DNA of 64,000 nucleotides from Bryoerythrophyllum caledonicum (taxonomy: Eukaryota > Streptophyta > Bryopsida > Pottiales > Pottiaceae), in assembly GCA_963971425.1 (NCBI GenBank), contig OZ020519.1, forward strand, positions 4,852,028-4,916,027, written 5' to 3'. Position numbers and translations under genes: made by a program. Positions 1-9,833 of this stretch are shown here, in pieces. The notes below the pieces were generated by a model that had not been told where the DNA came from, ran no database searches, and saw nothing but the letters and a program-made list of their open reading frames with translations. The stretch's first letter is position 1; every line of letters starts with the position of its first letter.

Positions 1-668
1 AGTGATTAGATGTACAGCTGCCTTGCTAATTTTGTGGAGGGACTTTGAAGAACCATAACAATCGATTGGTTTAATTTTTGAACTTGAAATTTTTTGTGGT
101 TGAGTGTCAATCTGTTAGCTTTCTAAAAAACTTTAGTATGTTCAATTTGGATATTTCTAGCATTTTTGGCACTCATTTGAGTGCAAAATGTTGTTTGCAA
201 GGAGTTTGAGAAAGAGGTGCGGTTTTTCTAAAACTTGTACATAGTATGTACAATTGTAGATGTATTTAGGAGGCCTGTACCATGAGAGTATAAATACATA
301 TTTTTATACATATTTTTATTAATTTTTATACGACTTTTATACAACTTTTATACGACTTTTATATGACTTTTATACGACCTTTATACAACTTTTATACGAC
401 CTTTTCTACACCTTTATATGACTTTGTGTACGCTTTTATACAACTATATGTCTTTATACAATGGAGTTTATTTTTAATATAAACAAAAACTTATAATGTA
501 TACATTTATTGATGTATGCAGTTTGTTTATATCTTGATTATTCTTTAATACTAAGAAAAGAATGAGTTTGTTTACATCTTTTCTTTGTTTAAGCCCTTAT
601 CATCCTTACTAAAACTAGTTGCAGCCAAAAACCCAGCGTTTGCCTAGAGCAAATTCTCTCTACCCGAA
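1..668 (+). repeat. AT-rich LTR-like DNA upstream of a gag fragment
   Basis: No gene is visible. A degenerate ~12-bp minisatellite (TTTTATACGACT and variants) covers about 305-425. A primer-binding-site-like sequence follows at 672 and a gag ORF at 722, so this is probably the 3' part of a 5' LTR whose start lies outside the window. The LTR assignment is inferred from position only; no second LTR copy is present to confirm it. Confidence 0.4.
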
Positions 669-671
669 ATT

Positions 672-689
672 TGGTGCTTCCACTGAGAG
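672..689 (+). other. PBS-like site of a retrotransposon
   Basis: TGGTGCTTCCACTGAGAG starts with the TGGTGC expected from complementarity to a tRNA 3' end (GCACCA) and lies 33 bp before the gag start. I did not assign the primer tRNA. Confidence 0.4.
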
Positions 690-721
690 ACGCTTTAGGG
701 CAATTAGTTTGAGTTTGTTTT

Positions 722-1693
722 GATGAGGGACATTGGAGGGGCTTCAAGAGGGGCTTCCGGAGGGGCTCTTAGAGGGGCTCAAGCATATATGGAGAATATT
801 TTGGGTGCATTGGCTTTGTTTATGGAACGGGAGAGAGGAAACACTGGTGGTAATGCAGCCACCAAAGCTTTGAGGGGTGTTTGTTGATAAGATCGGGAGG
901 TTTGATGGGAAGAACATTACTAAGTTCTTACAATCTTATGTTTGTGAGATGGAGATGTATCAAGTGCCTGAGGGTCAAATGAATGAGACTTTTCATCTTG
1001 TTGTTGTTCCTGAAATCCGAGAGAGGGTCCGAGAGATTCGAGAAGAAGAGTATGTGACATCATGGGCTACATTTGATGAGAGGTTGAGAGATGAGTATTT
1101 TGATGAGGATACAGAGAGGGTGTCAAAGAGAGTTTTTTTTTTACAGAGTGGAGCAGCAAGCAGGCAAGGGCATCGGCCCAAATGAGTTGTTAAGGGAGTT
1201 TGAGAGAAAGTTTGGTCAACTTCCATTAGCCGATCGGCGTTTCTTGGAGGCTAGAAAATCGAAGCTGTTTTTGCAAGCTGTTGATGATGTTGTAGAAGAC
1301 AGACTACTTCTACTTTTGCAAGATGGAGCGACTGAAGGAGGTTTTACTACCAATTGGAGGCGGATGGAGGAAGCTGTGAGCCTTATTGCCAAACAACAAC
1401 GAATGAAGGCGCGGGGACATAGTTTGAGGATGGAGGTTTTACCAAAGGCAACTGGAAATGCTTCAACTCCGACTGCTATGCCTTCAACTCCTGCAAGATC
1501 TTCAAAGGGTAAAACTTTAGATGAAGATTTCCTTGAAGAACTTGTAAAGGGCCTCAAAGATTTGAGAGTGGAGATGAGTGAACTCAAGAAATCACGAGGA
1601 GGGAGTTTTTCTCAGTCATCAAATAATGCAAAGGGATTTGTGAAACGATGCATATGGTGTGATGATGTAGATCACACACTTTGTGGTTGCACC
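722..1693 (+). pseudogene. Retrotransposon gag fragment, frameshifted and truncated
   Basis: A gag-type polyprotein start. The N-terminal part (from ATG 722) is rich in Gly-Ala repeats (GGASRGASGGALRGA). The middle has the pattern of plant retrotransposon gag (FDGKNITKFLQSY, then charged helices). The end at ~1651-1692 holds a CX2CX4HX4C zinc knuckle (CIWCDDVDHTLCGC). Two frameshifts break it: one near 875 before FVDKIGRF, one near 1130 in a T homopolymer. Protease, RT and integrase are absent, because the sequence changes abruptly to GC-rich tandem DNA just after the knuckle. It is therefore a 5' remnant. I recall similar gag proteins in non-seed plants, but no search was run. Confidence 0.6.
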
Positions 1694-2203
1694 AGGGTTG
1701 TCAGGACGCTCGACGTCCCTGACGTCCGGACGTCAAAACGAAGGACGTCCTCGGGCCTATCAGGACGTCCGGTGACATAACGAGTTTTGTCAATTTACCC
1801 GGGGGTAAATAGCCGTCCGCAGCCTCGGCCGACCGCTCGGCTGTCAGATGCGACCACCCTCCGTCCGCCTATCGCGACCGCCCGGTGATCGGTCAGTGAT
1901 GTCCGCCCTGCCGTCCGCCCGCCACGACCGCTAGGTGGTCGGTCGGTGCCGACCGCTAGGCCGTCCGAATTGCGGTCGGCGCTCGGTCGTCCGAATGGCG
2001 GTCCATAGTTGGTCGTCCGCCTGACCGTCCAAATGGCAGTCAGGGGTTGGCCGTCCGACAACCGTCCGCCCAACCATCCGAATGGCGGTCAGCGTCTTGG
2101 TCGTCCGATCGGCCGTCCGAATGGCGGTCGGCCGTCAGCCGTCCGCCAGATTGTCCGAATGGCGGTCGGCGGTCGGCCGTCCGCTGTGCGGACGGCCCTT
2201 AGA
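1694..2203. repeat. GC-rich degenerate minisatellite (GTCCGAATGGCGGTC)
   Basis: Strongly GC-rich DNA built from GTCCG/CGGAC words. The motif GTCCGAATGGCGGTC or a close variant recurs near 1989, 2028, 2076, 2115 and 2152, spacing about 38-48 bp. Open frames here are by-products of a stop-poor repeat and are not called as genes. A short piece of the same composition reappears at ~3216-3290. Confidence 0.75.
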
Positions 2204-2734
2204 CGTCCGTTGCGCGCTATATACTGTTGGAAGCGCATTTTCAAGACGCTTTGAATGGTATATTACAAGTTCAAAAACTCCTAAAACTGAGGGAGTTATG
2301 GCCAAAAAACCCGTGCGGACGGCTAGGCAGTCAACCGTGCGGACGGGTGAGGGCCGACCGCCGTGCGGACGGCCCATGGGCGTCCGCTGCGCGCTATATA
2401 CCGTTGGAAGCGCATTTTTAAGACGCTCTGAATGGGATATTACACGTTCAAAAACTCTCAAAACTGAGGGAGTTATGGCCAAAAAACCAATGCGGATGGC
2501 TAGGGAGTCAACCATGCGGATGGGTGAGGGCCGACCGCCGTGCGGACGGCCCTTGGGCGTCTGCTGCGCGCTCTATACTGTTAGAAGCGCATTTTTAAGA
2601 CGCTTTGAATGGTATATTACACGTTCAAAAACTCCCAAAAATGAGGGAGTTATGGCCAAAAAACCCGTGCGGACGACTACGGAGTCAGCCGCTCCGGCGG
2701 ACGCCTAAGGCTGACCGCCGGGCGGACGGCCAGG
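2204..2734. repeat. 177-bp tandem repeat, three copies
   Basis: Three consecutive units begin at 2204, 2381 and 2558, a period of exactly 177 bp. Each has CGTCCGCTGCGCGCTATATA, then GAAGCGCATTTT, a run of CAAAAACTC, GGGAGTTATGGCC and a GC-rich CCGACCGCCGTGCGGACGG tail. Units differ by scattered substitutions. The tail continues the word usage of the upstream minisatellite. Confidence 0.85.
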
Positions 2735-4263
2735 CAATCGGTGGGTCGGACGGCCAAGAGTCGACCGAGCAGCGGTCGGCCATAGAGTTCGGAGGGCGAA
2801 CCCTTGTGTAGTGACAAGTGGCAGTTGGAGAGGCGGACAACGGAGGGAAGCATCCAAATGCCAAAGACAGACGGCGGGGCGGACGGTCATTCTAATAGGC
2901 TTGTGGTTAGTAAAGGAGAAAAATGAATCTAGATTTCTTGTGTAGTCTATTTTAAGTGAAACTACTATTCACAAGTTCTATTCTTCATATGTTTCCAAGT
3001 GCATAGGATATATGAAATGGAATATTCATATATATTCGCATAATATCTTTGAGACATTCTTCTGACTAATAATGCACGTGACTCTTTCTCCTAATTTAGA
3101 GTGCACATGCAATGTCTATCTACTCAAAAAAATAATGTTCCAAACCGCTTCCGTGTTGCCAAAGAGTGGAGAGAAGTGGAAGAGGGAAGGAAGTTGCTGA
3201 AATTTGAGGCTTGGTGGCTTGGTGGCCGTCCGCCAAGCTCTAGGAGCGGACGGCATGGCGGTCGACCACCAAGTGCCGACCGACTGGTCTTGAGTCGATT
3301 GATCAAGGTCATTTTTTAAGATCTTCCTAGTGGATGTTTTTTTCCACATTGCGGCCATGTCAATGTAAACAAAAAGAGTACATTTTATGTTACTTGTTTC
3401 TAAATGAACTTGATTGCTTATTTTTAAGTATAAGTGGATGTGTGGAATGAGAAATTTTTATACATTCCAACGTTTCCAACATAGAATTTGAAAGGAGTAA
3501 TTATTTTGGCAAGGATGTATGTAGTAAATTTGGAACTTGGAGAGAGGTGCAAGTGTTAAATGATACTTTCCAAAATCATAATGTCCATAATGTTCTACAA
3601 ACAATGTAATTACATTAGCAATGTCTTAAAATATTCCCAAACACTACACAATTTTGGGGTGGCAATATTTGTGTTCCAAATAGAATTGGAAGTTGGGGGT
3701 TTGAACCAAGGTTGAACTTCTAAACACACTTGGAATAAAAAAAAAGGAGCGTAGAAGTTAAAAGATGAAGTGTTGGACCGGTAGAATCTGACTTCTTTGT
3801 TCATATGAAAGTCCATATTTCTAATACACAATGCTCTTGACATTATAATTTATATTGCCAATTTCGGAATAGTATGGCATCTGAGAATCCGACAAAGAAA
3901 CCAATGACTTCTAAATGGATGAAGCATTCCATTGAAAGAGTTCATCCGTATTTAACGCATCCATTAGTCATCCAATGGACAGTTGCCATACCATCTTGGA
4001 ATGAACATGTCAAGAATAAGAGCGTGAAAGCCCTCAAAAAGCACTTATGATAGAGATCTCAAAACTTAGAAATAGACTACAAGGTTGAGCTCATAAGCTT
4101 AAATCATTGCATGTGGACCACTTTTTAATTCTTAGAATGCCATAATAGAATTAATAGTCCCGCATTTTATTAAAAGGTACGGGTATAGTCGTAGTGGCAA
4201 AAGGAAATGGCTAGATCTTCCATAGTTAGGTATGGCAGTGGCATGTATTCCGAAATTTACATA
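2735..4263. other. Intergenic, no gene recognised
   Basis: Mixed DNA: GC-rich to ~2900, then AT-rich. A fragment at ~3216-3290 resembles the GTCCG minisatellite. Short open frames show no domain or composition signal. Confidence 0.6.
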
Positions 4264-5142
4264 TTAACCCCTAAAGGCCCTTGAGACCGGATTCGGGTCG
4301 CAGCACTTCTGGGCAGGCTATTCTAAGTTTCAGAATTTTATTATTTTCTGAAATTTTTACTCCATGTAGCTCTCAACGACAGCTTTCCAATGGCGCAAAT
4401 TTCAAAGCATTCGCAGTTACGATGCAAAAGTTATGAACTTTAGAAGAATCTGCTCTAAATCCAGGCAGCCAATAACCAATGGAAATCTCCCATTTTCTGC
4501 CCAAGTTGCCCGTCATTCAATAGGGCAGAAAGTGACAAGACAAATTTTCAAAGGGTGGGCGCTTGCAAAATGATGGGCCCAATATTTTTTCATCCATACA
4601 CATTAATGACGGTTTTCATCGAATAGAAAATTTTCATCTAAGTAACCATTTCCATCTAAAGAGGTGGCTNNNNNNNNNNNNNNNNNNNNNNNNNNNNNNN
4701 NNNNNNNNNNNNNNNNNNNNNNNNNNNNNNNNNNNNNNNNNNNNNNNNNNNNNNNNNNNNNNNNNNNNNNNNNNNNNNNNNNNNNNNNNNNNNNNNNNNN
4801 NNNNNNNNNNNNNNNNNNNNNNNNNNNNNNNNNNNNNNNNNNNNNNNNNNNNNNNNNNNNNNNNNNNNNCATTTCAACCAATCAAAAGAAATTTCATTCA
4901 CAAATTGTCAATATTTTACTCGTAATCAAATCAAGAAGTAATTTTAAATTACAAGTTCCAATATTTATAGAAAATATTGGTGATAGCAATCGTAGATCTA
5001 ACCATATGGATAGAATGTATAATTCATAATGTACAACTTTCATTCATATACCAAGTTCTAAATATCGTTATTTTTTGCACTTTATTGTGCATCAATATAA
5101 AATTGCCGAAACTGGATAATGCCGTGGACGTTTAGGGGTTAA
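4264..5142. mobile_element. TTAA-ended MITE-like element, copy 1
   Basis: The left end TTAACCCCTAAAGGCCC and the reverse complement of the right end (TTAACCCCTAAACGTCC) form short terminal inverted repeats directly abutting TTAA. No coding capacity is seen. Its right ~280 bp (from 4870) matches the right part of the element at 38875-39447, including the block GATCTAACCATATGGATAG. A TTAA target is typical of piggyBac-type elements, but TTA or TA targets cannot be excluded from one locus. The gap interrupts it. Confidence 0.7.
4670..4869. other. Assembly gap (200 N)
   Basis: A run of exactly 200 N, an assembler placeholder, so the real length is unknown. Reading frames across it are meaningless. 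Confidence 0.99.
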
Positions 5143-5362
5143 TCCCTAAACGCTATTCATAACAAAAACCCACTTTTGAATGGAACTAACTATTCAATTC
5201 TAATTGGTATGAGGATGATTTCCATCCAATTCTTTTTGTGAAGGATCCGTTGTTTGGTCATGCCATTACTTCAAGTTAAATTCATATCATTCAAGCTATT
5301 TTTGGATTTTACAAGGGTCTTAACTACAAATATTGTCCTAAAAACAATCCTCCACATAGTGT

Positions 5363-6078
5363 ATTTTGGATTATTATGTTTATTTTACTTAAACTAAATT
5401 TTGGGACATGAAAATGAATTATATTTCATTTGAGCTTAACTAACAAAATGAAGCTTAACACAAAAGTGAAGTCGAGTTTCTACTTCACTTTGAAATTTTG
5501 AAAAACTTTTTAAAAAAGTAGTGTTTTACTGGCGTAATTTACACCTTTGGTAAAAATATCGGATTAATTTTTTTAATTTTTAATATATTTTGTAATGATT
5601 TTCAAAAATTGTAGTAATTTCAAAATTTCTCCAAAATTTACAGTGACAACCAGAACCGAGTCCATGTCTCACTCAATTTCACTCCAAAAACAATAACATG
5701 ACAAGAATTGAATAAATCTAAAAGAAAACTATAGCAATTGAAACATGTGAGGTGTGCTACAACCCTACAAAATTGGAAGGAAAAACCAATTATTGTTTGG
5801 AAATAAAGGAATTTCACAGTTGACCACCTCATTGACTCACTTTTGGCACTACTTCTACAATAATCTAGAAAAATTTGTGAAAATTTCTTTCAAAGTCACA
5901 GAAAATTCAAATTTTTTTGCCATGTTATAGGTTGTTTAAGATGCACTTGCATTGATATTGATAAAGTTTGACTCACACATACTTTAAAAGTACACAAACT
6001 ATTGAAGAATTTAGACAATATTTAATTTGAAGGATGCTTGAAGATTTTAATGGAACCAAATATTTGGGACATCTTTAT
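5363..6078. repeat. Dispersed ~715-bp repeat, copy A
   Basis: Nearly identical to 63161-63870 in the same orientation. Both begin ATTTTGGATTATTATG and end GGGACATCTTTAT, and the flanks differ at both sides. Differences are a handful of substitutions and small indels, for example extra bases near 5460. No TIR or long ORF is visible, so the class is unknown. Confidence 0.9.
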
Positions 6079-6788
6079 ACATCATGTACATCCCTACATT
6101 GTATCTCATGTTGTTTTTGCATTCACACTCTATGTTTTAAAGACATTTATGCCATATTGAACACTTGGCAAAAAACAAGATAAATTCATATAAATCATCT
6201 ATAGTGATTTTTTTAGCTTAAATTGACTATATGGGCTTCTACCTAGTACAACCAGTCCAATCACATATTGCTCAATAAAAAGGTACACTTACATAGTTTT
6301 TGAGGTTTTAGGGCTCAGGGTTTAGGTCCAAAGATATGATGATCCTTGTAGTTTGATCGATTTATTAAGTTGGTTATGGAGATGTTATTGTTCTAGGTCA
6401 TGCAGAATGTGGAAACAAAATTATTCTGAAAATAGTCACATCTTTTGCGACTGAGTTTCTGGGAATAAGTGCGGATGACCTTCAGTTCGTGTGACGCGGT
6501 GGCACTGACAAATTTGAGGGTTTTTTCTTTTATGTAGGCCTTCTATGTGGCTTAGTTGATCCTCCGCTTGCAATGTCTTTGAGCAGCAATCGATGTTGGT
6601 CTTCTTTTTTGCAGGAGCCTGTTCCGAAGGGGCATGAAGGGGCCGGTTCCGAAGTTCCCGGAGCTCTTAGTAGTTCCCATCAGGTTCCCCTCCCGTTCCC
6701 TTTTCTTGTCCTGTGACGAGTTGTTGTTCATTTGTTTTAATTATTCTGAACCGGGCCCTTATACCGTTAAAGAAGAAAGACGATCAAC
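6079..6788. other. Intergenic, no gene recognised
   Basis: AT-rich, then moderately GC-rich near 6600-6720. No domain-bearing frame seen. Confidence 0.6.
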
Positions 6789-6791
6789 TTA

Positions 6792-6839
6792 GAGCATCTC
6801 CACCCCGCCAGAGCAACCCGGCAAATGGGGTGGAGATGC
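6792..6839. repeat. Terminal hairpin of the Harbinger element
   Basis: GCATCTCCACCCC at 6794-6806 and its exact reverse complement GGGGTGGAGATGC at 6827-6839 form a 13-bp stem at the left end. The right end has an equivalent pair (CCATCTCCACCC near 31367 and GGGGTGGAGGC at 31405). Confidence 0.75.
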
Positions 6840-7575
6840 TGTGGCGGGGTGGCACGGCCGCCCCCACCGCATGCTTCAATACGGCAGAATCGGGCGGGGT
6901 TTCCCCGTGACAAGGCCCCGTCGACGGGGAACTTCGGCAGTTCCCCGGGGCCCTGTCTCCACACAAGACCTAGCCTGTGGCGGCCAGTGCCACCACTGGC
7001 TGGCTCACGGCCTGCCGCGGCCAGTGGCTGGCGAACGGGCTGCCAGTGGCTGCCGCGGCCAGTGGGCCACGCAATAATAATAATTTTTTTAAATTTTTTT
7101 TTAAAAAAATTTTAATTTTTTTTAATATTCACAGTTCAAAGTGCACTGAAGTGCACTTATGTTTTTATTTTTATTTTTGTTTTTAAAAAAAAAATTAAAA
7201 ATTTAATTTATTTTTTATTGACAGTTCCAAGTGCACTTCAGTGCACTTCATTGCCTCATCTTATTCTCTTTTTTTTTCCTTTCTTTTATTTTTGCTCGCC
7301 TTAACTATTAAAGAACTCCTTTCCATCATTTTGCTTCTCCGTTCTTCATTATTATGGAAACCATAATATATTTACGTTATTTGCTTCACGTAAACCACTT
7401 TCCCCTCACTCTTTCTTAAAACTTTCTTCCTAGAGAATTATTAAGTTTTAGCAAGAAGCATATTCATGTGGTTCAATATTGGTTTAGGGTAACTACTATT
7501 TGTTCAAATTAAGGTTTAGGGTTACTTTTGCACGGTTCTTTTAAGTGTCCACATTGTTGACGTAGATCCCCCACT

Positions 7576-8052
7576 ATGACTTCTACAAATGCTCCCAAAG
7601 CTCCCCGGGGCACCAACTTCACGCCAGATGAGTGCGTGCGACTATGTCGTGCCTGGGTTACTACCTCCCAAGATTCCGCAAGAGGTACGAATCAACCTCA
7701 GGAATCGTTTTGGGAGAAGATTAAAAAGGCGTACGAGAACTTGGAGCCCCGCAATCCTGAGCTTGCGTCTCGGGGTGCGCGATCTCTTGATACGAAGTGG
7801 CAAGAGATCTCCAAGGACGTTTCTAAGTTCACTGGTTTCTACGAGCAAGTACTGCAGATGAGGAAGTCCGGCTGGAATCAAGAAGACGAAATTCGAGAGG
7901 CAAAGAAATTGTACTTGGACTTTTATGGTGGAGGTGGCGAGAAGAAAAAAGCATTTGGATACATCGAGTGCTGGCAATATCTTCGTGACAAGGAGAAGTT
8001 TAAGGCTCAAACCGTAGAAGGAAAGAGAAAGATTGGCACGTCGTCTACGTAG
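7576..8052 (+). pseudogene. Harbinger Myb/SANT-like DNA-binding protein, 5' part
   Basis: This encodes 158 residues starting MTSTNAPKAPRGTNFTPDEC. The trihelix/Myb-like part has the usual tryptophans and spacing: FTPDEC..LCRAWV, SFWEKIKKAYE, RGARSLDTKWQEISKDV. These proteins help PIF/Harbinger transposases bind the element ends and enter the nucleus (family knowledge). The frame ends at TAG 8050-8052, just where the MULE target duplication starts. The frame continues after the MULE at 27043 (QEPEKEG...), so TAG is an internal stop in the ancestral ORF. It is present in both copies of the target duplication and so predates the MULE insertion. Confidence 0.75.
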
Positions 8053-8057
8053 CAGGA
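8049..8057. other. Target-site duplication of the MULE, left copy
   Basis: GTAGCAGGA here is repeated exactly at 27040-27048; a tenth base (G) also matches. A 9-10 bp duplication is the Mutator superfamily norm. Confidence 0.9.
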
Positions 8058-8118
8058 GGACGAAGCTATTTTGCGTGCCTTGAGTCGTGAGCCATGAGCC
8101 GTGAGCCTTCTTTCGCGA
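8058..8118 (+). repeat. MULE left terminal inverted repeat
   Basis: Matches the reverse complement of 26980-27039. Shared core AAGCTATTTTGCGTGCCTTG, then CGTGAGCC-type repeats. The first bases diverge slightly (GGACG versus GGGGGA). Confidence 0.85.
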
Positions 8119-8184
8119 GCCTTAAGCAATTAATTTGGACCGTTTTTGGAAAAGAATATCATTAAAGTGAAAATAAAAGTAAAC

Positions 8185-8330
8185 AAAAAGTTGTTAAAAA
8201 AATGAAAAGTAAAAAAATGAAAAGTAAAAAAATGAAAAGTAAAAAAATGAAAAGTAAAAAAATGAAAAGTAAAAAAAAAAAAAATTTAAATGAAAAGTAA
8301 AAAAAAAGCTAAAAAAAGTAAAAGTTTTCC
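8185..8330. repeat. A-rich 15-bp tandem repeat (GTAAAAAAATGAAAA)
   Basis: About five copies of GTAAAAAAATGAAAA between ~8206 and 8275, degenerating into poly-A. It lies just inside the left MULE end. No gene. Confidence 0.8.
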
Positions 8331-8576
8331 ATAAATTAACATTTCAATTGAAAGTCTGAACCATCGTCTGAGGATAAGGGCCTACTATTGTGGAATTCCT
8401 TAGAAAGTATGGGTTGTTGTCCAAATAATGAATTGTCATGAAGATGATAGGTACCCTATGACCGTGTAAGGGTTACACAACATATTGTAATAGAAGGCGT
8501 ATCGATATCATATGTAGTATTAAAAACTAGGAAATTAATTCCACACTTCACTAGAGCAGACGAAGAAGCCTTGAAT

Positions 8577-9392
8577 TTAACCCATAAAGGACCAAGACAT
8601 TTTCCCCTCAAAGTCAATCCAAAATTGCCATTTTCAACGCATTCAACACGAAATGATACAAAATGTTTTTTCTGAAAATTTAGCCGTAGGATCTTGTACT
8701 ATAGTTGTATGAGAGTGTGTGGTGAAAAGTTTGGTAAGTTTGACCGCACGGATTGAAAGATATCAGCCTTTAAAGTGAGACATAATCTCTTTTTGAGGTC
8801 ATCCTAAACACCTTCTACAAACTTCGACCACCTTCTATGGCAACTTTTTGCACTACGGGCCGTGAATTTATTATGTTGGCCTGAAAAGGATCATGTTAAG
8901 CACATATGCACCAAATTTTAGAAGTAGAAGAGGTGTAGAAGATGTCCTAAAAAATCCTACATTGCAGCTATGTGCTGAGAATCAACAATACATTTTATAT
9001 TTTGCATATATCATATCCTTCTCAAATTTTTGAAATTCACAAATCCGTACGGTAGATGCAAAGATCTCAATTTCTTTTCAAAGAGGACATTTTCTTTCTT
9101 TTATATGGACAAAAACTCGAATTTCTATTGAGTTTAGAAGTTATTAAAGTTTAGTGACAATATTTGTGATATGTCACACTAAACTGCTGCACTATTTGTA
9201 TATATAAGTGAAAATAAATTGTAACTTTTGAACCGTAAGTCGGAATTCTAAGAAATTTGTGTCTACGCAAAGTTCATCAAAAGTTGTCCATTCAATAAAA
9301 ATTCTCAGAAAATAATGCCTAGAATTTAGAACGTGGTACCTTACCCAAACTCAAAATGTCCCCCGAGGGGACTTTGGTCCTTTATGGGTTAA
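8577..9392. mobile_element. TTAA-ended MITE-like element, copy 2 (inside the MULE)
   Basis: The left end TTAACCCATAAAGGACCAA and the right end (reverse complement TTAACCCATAAAGGACCAAA) are almost perfect terminal inverted repeats abutting TTAA. It is 816 bp long with no coding capacity. Its ends resemble those of the elements at 4264 and 38875, but the interior differs. It inserted into the MULE, so it is younger than the MULE at this locus. Confidence 0.8.
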
Positions 9393-9476
9393 ACATGCTT
9401 TTACTCAAATATGATCTAGGTTTCTTAGAAGATGTGAAGCTTCCTTGACCCTACGCCTCTTCACTAAGGGAGGTCT

Positions 9477-9833
9477 CTAATATCTACATGTCATGAGCAC
9501 TGATTCGGAATGAATAGGGCGGTGTATAGGCATGTCGGATCTTTCTTCCTCTCCAATGGAATAATCTTGGTGTTTGGAAGGAATGCTATATGCAGTACTC
9601 TTCTTGAGAAGAATTGTTCCCTCACAATCACACTTGGGCTCTACAACGACCACTACATTGTCTTGCCTCTCCGCATTGCTCGCATCGGCCATACCTGTGA
9701 GAAGTGCTTCATCCGTACAACCTTGTTCATCCTGATCTTCCCTATCAAACTCGTCTAGCAATTGCTCTAGCAACCCTGATGGGATGTAGACATCTACGAG
9801 GGTGACAATCTCATCTTCACAAAATTTAGCCAT
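9477..9833 (-). CDS. Small acidic ORF of unknown function in the MULE
   Basis: A 118-residue frame starting MAKFCEDEIVTLVDVYIPSG. It is acidic (LLDEFDREDQDE) with a hydrophobic VVVVVEP stretch and one CDC motif. I recognise no family. It lies between the young MITE and the methyltransferase gene and has no paralogue in the window. It may be an exon of a passenger gene or a chance frame; its composition is more protein-like than neighbouring short frames. Confidence 0.3.
   Translation of the reverse strand: MAKFCEDEIVTLVDVYIPSGLLEQLLDEFDREDQDEQGCTDEALLTGMADASNAERQDNVVVVVEPKCDCEGTILLKKSTAYSIPSKHQDYSIGEEERSDMPIHRPIHSESVLMTCRY

Noticed and set aside
1795..2811. Several long frames on both strands in the GC-rich block
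   Set aside because: GTCCG/CGGAC repeats are stop-poor in most frames; the encoded peptides are Arg/Pro/Gly repeats with no domain.
4563..5029. Open frames of ~80-120 residues around 4.6-5.0 kb
   Set aside because: They run through the 200-N gap and have no supported coding content.
5638..5832. 64-residue frame conserved in both dispersed repeats
   Set aside because: Conservation is explained by the recent shared origin of the repeat; low-complexity hydrophobic peptide without motif.
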